Assembly: GCF_049933045.1 (NCBI RefSeq)
Contig: NZ_CP187926.1
Span: 310,001 to 374,000, forward strand
Length of the DNA stretch: 64,000 nt
Origin: Pseudocolwellia sp049933045
Lineage (GTDB): Bacteria > Pseudomonadota > Gammaproteobacteria > Enterobacterales > Alteromonadaceae
Direction of reading: 5' to 3'
Shown here: positions 1 to 8,716 of the stretch, piece by piece
How the letters are laid out: each line of letters opens with the position of its first letter
Numbering within the stretch: the first letter of the stretch is position 1
The notes under the pieces: generated by a model
What the model was told of the DNA's origin: nothing
The model's database searches: none
Seen by the model: the letters and a program-made list of their open reading frames with translations, nothing else
Program-made: the position numbers and the translations under genes

Positions 1-1309
1 ATACTAATCTTAAGGCGCCAAACATTGCTTCATTGGCTATTTTAAGAATACCTTCAGCAGCTTCTTCCACAGATAATCCCATAGGTTCTGCAACTGTTTT
101 AACAGCCGCTACAGCAGCAGCTTTATTGATGGCCATTGCACCACCCAGTTGAACGTCTGAAGGTAAATAACCTAATACAACATTCGCATCACAAACCGTT
201 GGTGCTGTTCCGCCTTTCATATAAGCAGCAGGGCCAGGTTTAGCTCCAGCAGATTCAGGCCCAACTCTTAAAGCTTTAGTAAGTTCTGGAACAAAAGCGA
301 TAGAACCACCGCCAGCTCCTACTGTACGAACGTCAACAGAAGGTGCGCGTACAGTTACATCAGCAACACGAGTTTCTCTTCTAACGCGAGCTTTTGCATT
401 TTGAATAAGTGCTACATCTGTTGAGGTACCACCCATGTCGAAGGTGAGAATGTCTTTGAAACCCGCTTTTTGGCAGAAATGTATAGCACCTGAAACACCA
501 CCGGCTGGACCAGACATTAGAAGGTTCACAGGGCTTTCAGCTGAAGATCTAGCTGAAGCTAAACCACCATCAGAACGTAAAATCGAAAGATGTAAATCAT
601 CTCCCATTTTGTCCATTAATGAACGGCTTAAGTTGTCAACGTAACGTGCAACTTCTGGACGTACATAGCTGTTAACTATGGTTGTTTCAGTACGTTCATA
701 TTCTTGCATTTCAGGAACTAGGTCGGTAGATATAGAGATAGGAATGTCGGTAAATATTTCTGCGGCAACTTCTTTTGCACGTTGCTCATGACTGGCATTT
801 AAGTAGGAGTTAATAAAACAAATGGTTAGTGCTTCAACTTCACCTGTGCTTTTTAATTTTTCGAGTTGTATGCGTAAACTGTCTTCATTTAAAACATCAA
901 CTATTTGTCCATTCGCATCAATTCTTTCATCTGCTTCAATAGTTAATTCAAGTGGAGCGAGTAATGGCTTTTTCAAGAAACTTACCCAGGCACCCAAACC
1001 ACCAGGACAGAAAGAGCGGGCAACTTGCAAAACTTGTTTATAACCTTTAGTTGTTATTAAACCTACTTTTGCCCCTTTGCCAGTTAATACAGCATTAGTG
1101 GCGACTGTTGTGCCATGCATAACACGGTCTATGTTACTAACATCAATACCTGATTGTTCACATATTCTTGCTATACCATTTAACACTCCAACGGATGAGT
1201 CTTCTGGTGTTGAGGGAACTTTTGCTGTGAAGGTTTCACCATTGACTTCATTAATGAGAAGCAGGTCGGTAAAAGTTCCACCTACATCTACGCCTAATCG
1301 ATAACTCAT
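1..1309 (-). CDS. Hydantoinase/oxoprolinase family protein, HyuA-type subunit (partial, 3' end outside window)
   Basis: About 436 N-terminal residues are present and the frame is open to the window edge. The start is the ATG at 1309, followed by GVDVGGTFTD (residues 6-15), the phosphate-binding motif of the ASKHA-fold hydantoinase A / 5-oxoprolinase family. Further in are HGTTVATNA and a DMGGTSTD motif, also typical of HyuA. These enzymes hydrolyse cyclic amides (hydantoins, 5-oxoproline) or carboxylate ketones using ATP, usually with a HyuB partner; a HyuB gene would lie beyond the left edge. A GGAG motif sits about 9 bases before the ATG, supporting the start. The substrate cannot be told from sequence. 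Confidence 0.88.
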   Translation of the reverse strand, partial: MSYRLGVDVGGTFTDLLLINEVNGETFTAKVPSTPEDSSVGVLNGIARICEQSGIDVSNIDRVMHGTTVATNAVLTGKGAKVGLITTKGYKQVLQVARSFCPGGLGAWVSFLKKPLLAPLELTIEADERIDANGQIVDVLNEDSLRIQLEKLKSTGEVEALTICFINSYLNASHEQRAKEVAAEIFTDIPISISTDLVPEMQEYERTETTIVNSYVRPEVARYVDNLSRSLMDKMGDDLHLSILRSDGGLASARSSAESPVNLLMSGPAGGVSGAIHFCQKAGFKDILTFDMGGTSTDVALIQNAKARVRRETRVADVTVRAPSVDVRTVGAGGGSIAFVPELTKALRVGPESAGAKPGPAAYMKGGTAPTVCDANVVLGYLPSDVQLGGAMAINKAAAVAAVKTVAEPMGLSVEEAAEGILKIANEAMFGALRLV

Positions 1310-2024
1310 ACTGCACTCCAGTTTATCTGTTACTTAATGGGGTTATATTTTTAAATATATTGTTTGTTCTCTGCTCGTTGTAATTGTTATTTATGTAACG
1401 CTAAGATTATTGTTTTATTTATAGCTGTTTATTTATATTGATTTAACTGCATTTGATGGATGCTGAAGTTTAAATTGCATTTGATATGCCAAGTTAGTCT
1501 ATTTGGTTTTAACTTATTGTTTTTTAATGTGTATGTCGATATTTTCGTTTTGTTCGTTAATGTTTTAACCCTATAACAAGAGAAATCCCATTTCATAATG
1601 AAATATATTTTTCAATATAAACCAAATTGAAATTATTGATTTGTGTCAGCTCACCAGAGTAGGTTTTATAAATTATTGATTTAATATCGTTAAATATAAA
1701 GAGCTAGGATTTAGTGTACTGAAGTAATTATTTGATTTTTCATATTGGAATATAATTTACTGAATTTTACATGATGTGAAATGTTTATATCTCTATGAGG
1801 AGTAGCGAAGAGTTAGATTAGGGATAGATAATAATGAGTATTGAGCTTTAAGAAAATGGTGATGTTAAGCCACCTTTGCTAGATAAATACTCATATGACA
1901 AAGGCTTTGTTTCATAAGGTTTTAGAACTTTATAAAAGGAGTTTTAGATGTTGTTAACATAATTTTAAAACTCACAACATCTGGTATTAAATAATGCTAA
2001 TTACCTTATGATAAATAATCATAT
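1310..2024. other. Non-coding gap between two minus-strand genes
   Basis: This AT-rich stretch has no credible ORF. It contains imperfect inverted repeats at 1867-1907 (AAGCC..TTTG / CAAAGGCTT) and a 9-base perfect inverted repeat, AGATGTTGT 1946-1954 / ACAACATCT 1974-1982. The second lies 43-79 bases after the stop of the upstream symporter gene and may mark its transcript end, although no T-run follows. The promoter of the hydantoinase gene should be in the left half, but I see no convincing -35/-10 pair. Confidence 0.5.
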
Positions 2025-3353
2025 TTAGCTGGTGGCTATATCTATTTCTTTACTAATTTCCTCAATCTTTTTATTGTTGAGGGTATATTTAGTCATAACC
2101 CAAGCAACGATAATTGAACCAATAGCTGGGAATATAGTGAAGGATAAAAGCAAACCCTGTTTAGTCGCTTCTGTTTGTTCTACTTCTGCCTGATAACCAT
2201 AATAAGCAAGAAGCCAACCAGCAATCGCTCCACCAAAAGCAACGCCCAACTTGATGAAAAATACAACTGACGAAAACACCATACCGTTATTTCTAACGCC
2301 TGTTTTCCAGTATCCGTAATCAATCGTATCAACTATTTTTGCCCACAATAATGGCGTTGCCATTTGTAAGAAGAAATTCCATAAGAAAAACATAATAAAA
2401 GCTAAGGTTATTTGTGAGCTATCAACCCAATAACTAGCAATACACAAAGCTGCGGCTATCAACTGTAAGCTTATATAAGCTTTAATTTTACATACGCGTT
2501 TGGCGAGCTGTTGTGATAACGCACAACCTAATATGCTGCCAATCATACCTATTGTCATAAATGCCGTGATCAGATCTTCTTGTGATAAAAAGTATTTCAC
2601 GTAATAAACGGCTAGGGTTGCTCTAAGCACTTGGCCTGTTAATAAGAATAATCCAGCGATGCATAAAATTCGCCATTGGTCATTTTTCCACAGCACTTTT
2701 AAATTGTTTTTAAACGAGTTGTCTTTAACTGGCGGTTGGAACACGCGTTCTTTAGTCCCCGCAAAACATAATAAAAATAGAACAACACCCAATACACTCA
2801 TAGCTGTCATCGTGAGTTGGTAACCTTTAGCCGAGTCACCTTCACCAAACCATTGTACTAGCGGCATAGTTAAAGCTGCCACAATAAGCCCACCGCACAT
2901 ACCGCAAACAAATCGATAAGATTGTATAGAAACACGTTCTTGAGGATCTTTAGATAATACGCCGCCTAAGGCAGAGTAGGGAATATTGATGGCGGTATAA
3001 GCAAGCATCAACAATATATAGGTAATACTCGCATAGACTATTTTTCCTGTTGATGAAAAGTCAGGTGAAATAAAGGCGAGTACGCTGATAATGCCAAAAG
3101 GAATAGCTAACCATAATAAGAACGGCCTAAATTGACCTAAAGAGGTTCTCGTTTTATCGGCAAAGGCGCCCATTAAAGGATCGGTAACCGCATCGATTAG
3201 TCGAACACCTAAAAATAAGGTACCAACTACAGCAGGTGATAAGCCGACAACATCAGTATAAAAAATTAATAAAAACATCATCACTGTTTGGAAAATAATG
3301 TTACTTGCGGTATCACCTAAACCGTAAGCTATTTTTTCTTTTATCGTAAGCAT
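2025..3353 (-). CDS. Glycoside-pentoside-hexuronide (GPH) family sugar:cation symporter
   Basis: 442 residues with about 12 hydrophobic segments. The N-terminus (KIAYGLGDTASNIIFQ) and the stretch around RLIDAVTDPLMGAFADKT match the MelB/XylP/UidB-type GPH family (MFS_2), including the conserved Asp-rich loop after helix 2 that binds the coupling cation. It should import a glycoside or uronide with Na+ or H+ across the inner membrane. Length is normal for the family (about 440-480). It lies upstream of the hydantoinase-type gene on the same strand but is separated by 715 bases, so an operon is doubtful. No glycosidase neighbour indicates the sugar. Confidence 0.85.
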   Translation of the reverse strand: MLTIKEKIAYGLGDTASNIIFQTVMMFLLIFYTDVVGLSPAVVGTLFLGVRLIDAVTDPLMGAFADKTRTSLGQFRPFLLWLAIPFGIISVLAFISPDFSSTGKIVYASITYILLMLAYTAINIPYSALGGVLSKDPQERVSIQSYRFVCGMCGGLIVAALTMPLVQWFGEGDSAKGYQLTMTAMSVLGVVLFLLCFAGTKERVFQPPVKDNSFKNNLKVLWKNDQWRILCIAGLFLLTGQVLRATLAVYYVKYFLSQEDLITAFMTIGMIGSILGCALSQQLAKRVCKIKAYISLQLIAAALCIASYWVDSSQITLAFIMFFLWNFFLQMATPLLWAKIVDTIDYGYWKTGVRNNGMVFSSVVFFIKLGVAFGGAIAGWLLAYYGYQAEVEQTEATKQGLLLSFTIFPAIGSIIVAWVMTKYTLNNKKIEEISKEIDIATS

Positions 3354-3554
3354 AGAAGTCTCATCTTTATTATTGATTTAATTTTATGTAAGCGCTTTCA
3401 GTCATGTAAAAAGAGTATGGGAAAACACAATGCTTATCAATACTTATTCCTATTTGTATAGCTTTGTTTATATCTATGAGGTTCACATAGGAAAGCACGA
3501 ACAAAAGGTTAAGTGGGGATATACTTTTAAGTTAGGTAATAGTTTAAATCATTT

Positions 3555-3606
3555 AGACGTCTATACGTTTAGATGTTGACATGCTCAATACTAAAAATGC
3601 TATAAT
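3555..3606 (+). promoter_or_regulatory. Probable metA promoter with overlapping MetJ met-box operator
   Basis: A perfect met box AGACGTCT lies at 3555-3562, followed in 8-base register by ATACGTTT (3563-3570, 6/8) and AGATGTTG (3571-3578, 5/8). Tandem 8-mers are how MetJ operators are built. The array runs into a perfect -35 TTGACA (3576-3581), with a perfect -10 TATAAT at 3601-3606 and a spacer of 19 bases, longer than ideal. The metA ATG is at 3661. MetJ with SAM bound would block RNA polymerase here. Confidence 0.7.
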
Positions 3607-3660
3607 CAATTGAGCTAAATTACGCATTTGAAGATTTATTTATTCTATAGGTTAAGTATT

Positions 3661-4602
3661 ATGCCCATTAAAATTCCTGATAAATTACCTGCCTTATCTG
3701 TTTTAAATAATGAAAACATTTTTGTGATGTCTGAACATCGTGCAGCCAGTCAAGAAATTCGTCCGATGCAAGTGGCGATACTTAATTTAATGCCGAATAA
3801 AATCGAGACAGAAATACAGATTTTAAGAATGCTGTCGAATACACCGCTACAAATTAACCTTGAATTTGTGCGTATTCATGCAAACGAATCTAAAAATACA
3901 CCTAAAGAGCATTTAGAAAATTTTTATTGTTTGTTTGATGATATTAAACATAAACAATACGATGGCTTAATTGTTACAGGGGCTCCGTTAGCATTAATGG
4001 ATTACGACCAAGTAACTTTCTGGGATAAAATTTGCGAAGTATTTGATTGGGCAGAAGATAACGTAACTTCAACCATGTTTTCGTGTTGGGGCGCTCATGC
4101 GGCTTTGTTTTATCACTATGGTTTACAAAGACATTTAAGAAAAGAAAAACTATCAGGTGTCTTTAGTCATAAACCAACAGATATTAAAGAATCGCTAACA
4201 CGCGGTTTTGAAGATTTATTCAATGTGCCTCATTCTCGTTATGGTTATATAGATAGAGAAGATTACTTATCTATACCTTCACTTAAAATTATCGCTGAGT
4301 CTGAAGAGGCGGGTGTTTATGTTGCTGCCAGTAAAAATAAAAAACAGGTATATTTAACTGGGCATCCAGAATACGATGCTGAAACATTACATGAAGAATT
4401 TTTACGTGATATAAAAACAGGTGGCACACCTGTAGTACCTAAAAATTATTATCCAGATGATGATCCTGAACAACAAGTAAGTAGTAATTGGCGTAGCCAT
4501 GGTAGTTTACTGTTTACCAATTGGCTTAATTATTACGTATATCAGATTACTCCGTATAAATTAGATGCCAATAATATTAAAGCTATAAACCCTAATGATT
4601 AA
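3661..4602 (+). CDS. metA: Homoserine O-succinyltransferase
   Basis: MetA activates homoserine with an acyl-CoA in the first committed step of methionine synthesis. The 313 residues align along their whole length with E. coli MetA (309). I see the catalytic Cys142 in FSCWGAHAAL, His235 and Glu237 in TGHPEYD, and the conserved C-terminus WRSHGSLLFTNWLNYYVYQITPY. The acyl-specificity position 111 is Ala (GAPLA), where E. coli has Gly and acetyl-CoA-using homologues have Glu; a small residue fits succinyl-CoA. I chose ATG 3661 because MPIKIPDKLPA matches the E. coli start; an in-frame start 33 bases upstream is less likely. metH follows on the same strand. Confidence 0.96.
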   Translation: MPIKIPDKLPALSVLNNENIFVMSEHRAASQEIRPMQVAILNLMPNKIETEIQILRMLSNTPLQINLEFVRIHANESKNTPKEHLENFYCLFDDIKHKQYDGLIVTGAPLALMDYDQVTFWDKICEVFDWAEDNVTSTMFSCWGAHAALFYHYGLQRHLRKEKLSGVFSHKPTDIKESLTRGFEDLFNVPHSRYGYIDREDYLSIPSLKIIAESEEAGVYVAASKNKKQVYLTGHPEYDAETLHEEFLRDIKTGGTPVVPKNYYPDDDPEQQVSSNWRSHGSLLFTNWLNYYVYQITPYKLDANNIKAINPND

Positions 4603-4629
4603 ATAGAAAAATAATTTATTTAATACTAT

Positions 4630-4678
4630 AGATTGCGGCACTTTCAACAACTACGGTGAGTTGAAAGTTGAGCAATCT
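4630..4678 (+). other. Two-tier hairpin in the metA-metH intergenic region
   Basis: AGATTGC (4630-4636) pairs with GCAATCT (4672-4678). Inside, CTTTCAAC (4641-4648) pairs with GTTGAAAG (4660-4667). The two stems are separated by a symmetric 4x4 internal loop, and the apical loop has 11 bases. No T-run follows, so it does not look like a simple terminator. It ends 32 bases before the metH ATG, where it could act as an RNA processing, attenuation or protein-binding element. Confidence 0.6.
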
Positions 4679-4710
4679 CTAATAATTTTAAAGACCTTTT
4701 ATCGGAAAAT

Positions 4711-7700
4711 ATGATGCAAAAGTCAGCTAGTTTTGAAATATTTGAACAACAACTTCGTAAAAACATCTTAATACTTGATGGCGCAATGGGCACCATGATC
4801 CAGGCTTACAAGTTTGAAGAGCAAGATTACCGAGGTGAGCGTTTTGCCGATTGGCATTCAGATGTAAAAGGCAATAATGATATGTTGGTGCTTACACAGC
4901 CCGATATTATTAAAGCGATACACAATGAATATTTAGAAGCTGGCGCAGATATACTTGAAACCAATACTTTCAACGCTACCACTATCGCAATGGCTGATTA
5001 CGATATGGAAGACTACAGCGCTGAAATTAATTTAGTTGCTGCACAAATTGCTCGCCAAGCTGCCGATGAATTTACCGCAAAAAATCCTGATAAACCTCGT
5101 TTTGTTGCTGGTGTTTTAGGTCCAACAAACAGAACTTGTTCAATATCTCCAGATGTAAACGATCCTGCTTTTCGTAATGTAACCTTTGATGAATTAAAAG
5201 ATGCTTATATCGAATCAACTAAAGCGTTAATCGAAGGCGGTTCAGATCTAATATTGATTGAAACTATTTTTGATACCTTGAATGCTAAAGCCGCTATATT
5301 TGCAGTTGAATGTGTATTTGACGAATTAGGTGTACGTTTACCTGTGATGATCTCAGGTACTATTACTGATGCATCAGGTCGTACATTATCAGGACAAACA
5401 ACCGAAGCTTTTTATAATTCATTACGTCATGCTAAACCTATCTCTTTTGGTTTGAACTGTGCTTTAGGTCCAGTTGAACTGCGTGAATATGTGCAAGAAC
5501 TGAGTCGTATATCAGATACCGCTATTTCAGCACATCCAAATGCTGGTTTACCTAATGCCTTTGGTGAGTATGACTTTACCGTAGAAGACATGAATACCCA
5601 TGTAACTGAATGGGCAGAAGCGGGCTTTTTAAATATTATTGGTGGTTGTTGTGGAACAACGCCTGATCATATTAAAGGTATGGCTGATTCGGTTGCTGGT
5701 AAAGCACCACGTGAAATAAAACCGCGTGAAGTTGCTTGTCGTTTATCAGGCTTAGAAGCGCTAACGATTAATGGCGATAGCTTATTTGTAAACGTAGGTG
5801 AGCGTACAAACGTTACAGGTTCTGCTGTATTTAAACGACTGATCACAGAAGAAAAATTTGATGAAGCCATCGCGGTTGCTTTACAACAAGTAGAAAACGG
5901 CGCGCAAATCATCGATATCAACATGGATGAAGGTATGTTGGATTCGAAAAGTGCCATGGTGCGCTTTTTGAATTTGATTGCTGGTGAACCTGATATCGCT
6001 AAAGTGCCAATCATGATCGATTCGTCTAAATGGGACATTATCGAAGAAGGCTTAAAGTGTATTCAGGGTAAAGGTATTGTTAACTCTATCAGCATGAAAG
6101 AGGGCGAAGATATTTTCCGTCATCAAGCTGAATTGTTACGCCGTTACGGTGCTGCTGTTATTGTTATGGCATTCGATGAAGTAGGGCAAGCTGATACACG
6201 CGAACGCAAATATGAAATTTGTCATCGTGCATACCATATCTTAGTTGATGAAATTGGCTTCCCACCAGAAGACATTATTTTTGATCCAAATATATTCGCC
6301 GTTGCTACAGGCATTGATGAGCATAATAACTATGCTGTTGATTTTATCGAAGCCGTAAAAGATATTAAAGACAACTTACCATACGCTATGATTTCAGGTG
6401 GTGTATCTAATGTTTCTTTCTCATTCCGTGGTAATAACGCCGTACGTGAAGCGATTCATGCTGTGTTTTTATATCACGCGATTAAGAATGGCATGGACAT
6501 GGGTATTGTAAATGCGGGTCAACTCGCTATTTATTCAGACATCCCAAAAGATTTATTAAAAGCTGTTGAAGATGTTATTCAAAACTCTGATGACGGTGCT
6601 ACGGAGCGTTTACTTGATGTTGCTGAAGAATATCGAGGCGAAGGTAGCAAAGCAAACAATAAAGCTGATTTAACATGGCGTACACTCCCTGTTAATAAAC
6701 GTTTAGAGCATTCATTAGTTAAAGGTATTAACGAATTTATTATTGAAGATACGGAAGCTGCTCGTTTGATTGCTGTACGTCCGCTTGATGTTATTGAAGG
6801 TCCGTTAATGGACGGTATGAATGTCGTAGGTGACTTATTTGGCGCTGGCGAAATGTTCTTACCTCAAGTGGTTAAATCTGCTCGAGTAATGAAACAAGCG
6901 GTTGCTCATTTAAACCCATTTATTGAAGATGAAAAAACTGAAATAAAATCAAATGGTAAAATATTATTAGCTACCGTAAAAGGCGATGTGCACGATATTG
7001 GTAAAAACATTGTAGGTGTTGTTTTACAGTGTAACAACTACGACATTATCGACTTAGGCGTTATGGTGTCTAGCGAAAAAATACTACAAGTTGCGAAAGA
7101 AGAAAAGTGCGACATTATTGGCTTATCAGGCTTAATTACACCGTCACTTGATGAAATGGTACATGTTGCCAAAGAAATGAAGCGACTTGATTATCATTTA
7201 CCTTTATTGATTGGTGGAGCAACAACCTCTAAAGCCCATACCGCCGTTAAAATTGAACCTCAGTATGAAAACCCTGTTGTTTATGTTTCTAACGCATCAC
7301 GCTCTGTGTCCGTAGTAAGTGCATTATTATCTGATGAACTTCGTCCTGCTTTTATGGAACGTCAAAAAGAAGAATATGCAAGAGTAAGAGAACGACATTA
7401 TAAAAAAGGACCTCGTTCTACGTTAGTTTCTTTAGAAGCGGCGCGTAAGAATGCAGTGCCTATTAGTTTTGAAGACTACACGCCAACAACACCTGAAAAA
7501 TTAGGTGTAACTGTTCTTGATGATATTGATTTGTCCGAAGTTAGAAAATACATTGATTGGACGCCATTTTTCATGACATGGCAGCTATCAGGTAAGTATC
7601 CGCTTATATTACGTCACGAAGTTGTAGGCGAAGAAGCCACTAACTTATTTAATGATGCGAATGCAATACTTGATGATGTTATTAATAATGGAAAACTAAA

Positions 7701-8406
7701 AGGTAAAGCGGTATTTGGATTATTCCCAGCGCATCGTGAAAATGATGACTTAGTTTTATTTACAGACGATACCAGAACAACAAAGCTTGAGCGTTTTCAT
7801 CAATTACGCCAACAAAGTAAAAAACCAGCAGGGCAATACAACCGCTGTTTATCTGATTATGTCGCTGATGAAGCATCTGGCATTAAAGATTATGTTGGGG
7901 CATTTGCGGTATCTGCAGGTTTTGGTGTTGAAGAAATAGTAAAAGCGTTTGATGACAATCATGATGATTACAATAGCATAATGGCTAAAGCCGTTGCAGA
8001 CAGGTTAGCAGAAGCTACAGCCGAGTATTTACATGAGAAAATTCGTAAAGAATACTGGGGTTACGCTAAAGACGAAAACTTAGAAAATGATGATTTGATC
8101 CGTGAAAAATATCAAGGTATTCGTCCTGCTCCAGGTTACCCTGCATGTCCAGAGCATACAGAGAAAGGTTTGATCTGGAAGATACTTGATGTTGAAAATA
8201 ACATTGGTATGGAGCTAACGTCTAGCTATGCAATGTGGCCAGGTGCTGCGGTAAGTGGTTTCTATTTTGCTCACCCAGAATCAAAATATTTTGCTGTAGC
8301 TAAATTGGCAAAAGATCAAATTGAAGATTATGCCATTAGAAAAGGCATGACTATGCCACAGGCAGAACGTTGGTTATCAGCAAACTTAGATTACGAACCA
8401 GAGTAA
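4711..8406 (+). CDS. metH: Methionine synthase, cobalamin-dependent
   Basis: 1231 residues (E. coli MetH 1227) with the full four-module layout: homocysteine-binding barrel (about 1-330), pterin-binding domain (about 355-620), B12 cap and Rossmann domains (about 650-890) and the C-terminal SAM-dependent reactivation domain (about 900-1231). Zinc ligands are Cys250 (GLNCA) and Cys313/Cys314 (GGCCGTT). The lower axial cobalamin ligand is His761 in DVHDIG. It transfers the methyl group of 5-methyl-tetrahydrofolate to homocysteine in the cytosol. It follows metA with a 108-base gap holding a hairpin, and probably shares MetJ control. ATG codons occur at 4711 and 4714. Confidence 0.97.
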   Translation: MMQKSASFEIFEQQLRKNILILDGAMGTMIQAYKFEEQDYRGERFADWHSDVKGNNDMLVLTQPDIIKAIHNEYLEAGADILETNTFNATTIAMADYDMEDYSAEINLVAAQIARQAADEFTAKNPDKPRFVAGVLGPTNRTCSISPDVNDPAFRNVTFDELKDAYIESTKALIEGGSDLILIETIFDTLNAKAAIFAVECVFDELGVRLPVMISGTITDASGRTLSGQTTEAFYNSLRHAKPISFGLNCALGPVELREYVQELSRISDTAISAHPNAGLPNAFGEYDFTVEDMNTHVTEWAEAGFLNIIGGCCGTTPDHIKGMADSVAGKAPREIKPREVACRLSGLEALTINGDSLFVNVGERTNVTGSAVFKRLITEEKFDEAIAVALQQVENGAQIIDINMDEGMLDSKSAMVRFLNLIAGEPDIAKVPIMIDSSKWDIIEEGLKCIQGKGIVNSISMKEGEDIFRHQAELLRRYGAAVIVMAFDEVGQADTRERKYEICHRAYHILVDEIGFPPEDIIFDPNIFAVATGIDEHNNYAVDFIEAVKDIKDNLPYAMISGGVSNVSFSFRGNNAVREAIHAVFLYHAIKNGMDMGIVNAGQLAIYSDIPKDLLKAVEDVIQNSDDGATERLLDVAEEYRGEGSKANNKADLTWRTLPVNKRLEHSLVKGINEFIIEDTEAARLIAVRPLDVIEGPLMDGMNVVGDLFGAGEMFLPQVVKSARVMKQAVAHLNPFIEDEKTEIKSNGKILLATVKGDVHDIGKNIVGVVLQCNNYDIIDLGVMVSSEKILQVAKEEKCDIIGLSGLITPSLDEMVHVAKEMKRLDYHLPLLIGGATTSKAHTAVKIEPQYENPVVYVSNASRSVSVVSALLSDELRPAFMERQKEEYARVRERHYKKGPRSTLVSLEAARKNAVPISFEDYTPTTPEKLGVTVLDDIDLSEVRKYIDWTPFFMTWQLSGKYPLILRHEVVGEEATNLFNDANAILDDVINNGKLKGKAVFGLFPAHRENDDLVLFTDDTRTTKLERFHQLRQQSKKPAGQYNRCLSDYVADEASGIKDYVGAFAVSAGFGVEEIVKAFDDNHDDYNSIMAKAVADRLAEATAEYLHEKIRKEYWGYAKDENLENDDLIREKYQGIRPAPGYPACPEHTEKGLIWKILDVENNIGMELTSSYAMWPGAAVSGFYFAHPESKYFAVAKLAKDQIEDYAIRKGMTMPQAERWLSANLDYEPE

Positions 8407-8449
8407 GTTAAGTTAATTAAGATTAAGTGACATGTTCACAAACGGATAA

Positions 8450-8478
8450 GGCTACCTAATTAGGTAGCCTTTTTTTTT
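8450..8478 (+). terminator. Rho-independent terminator after metH
   Basis: A perfect 20-base palindrome, GGCTACCTAATTAGGTAGCC (8450-8469), is followed by nine T's. This is a textbook intrinsic terminator, 44 bases after the metH stop. Confidence 0.93.
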
Positions 8479-8716
8479 ACAGATTAAAATGTAACTCACT
8501 GCTAGCGCTAATGAATTTTATAAACTTATTATGAAGTAAATTAATTATTTTTATTTTTTTTGATAAATTTCATACTAGCCCTTTAACTATAATCGATATA
8601 GTTTTTTTCACCTCACACATCAAAATTTATCAATTATGTTTGCTATCTCAATGCTTTATTTTAAGTCATATAAATGGACTTCAACTCTTCAATGATAAAA
8701 CATAAAAGGTATTCGA
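8479..8716. other. Leader region of the TonB receptor / dipeptidase operon
   Basis: There is no ORF. A TATAAT at 8588-8593 could be the -10 of the receptor promoter, but the nearest TTGATA (8560-8565) is 22 bases upstream, too far for a standard sigma-70 spacer. Its use is therefore uncertain. Confidence 0.3.

Noticed and set aside
5667..6038. 123-codon ORF on the minus strand within metH
   Set aside because: A shadow of a well-conserved coding sequence on the plus strand, with no independent signal.
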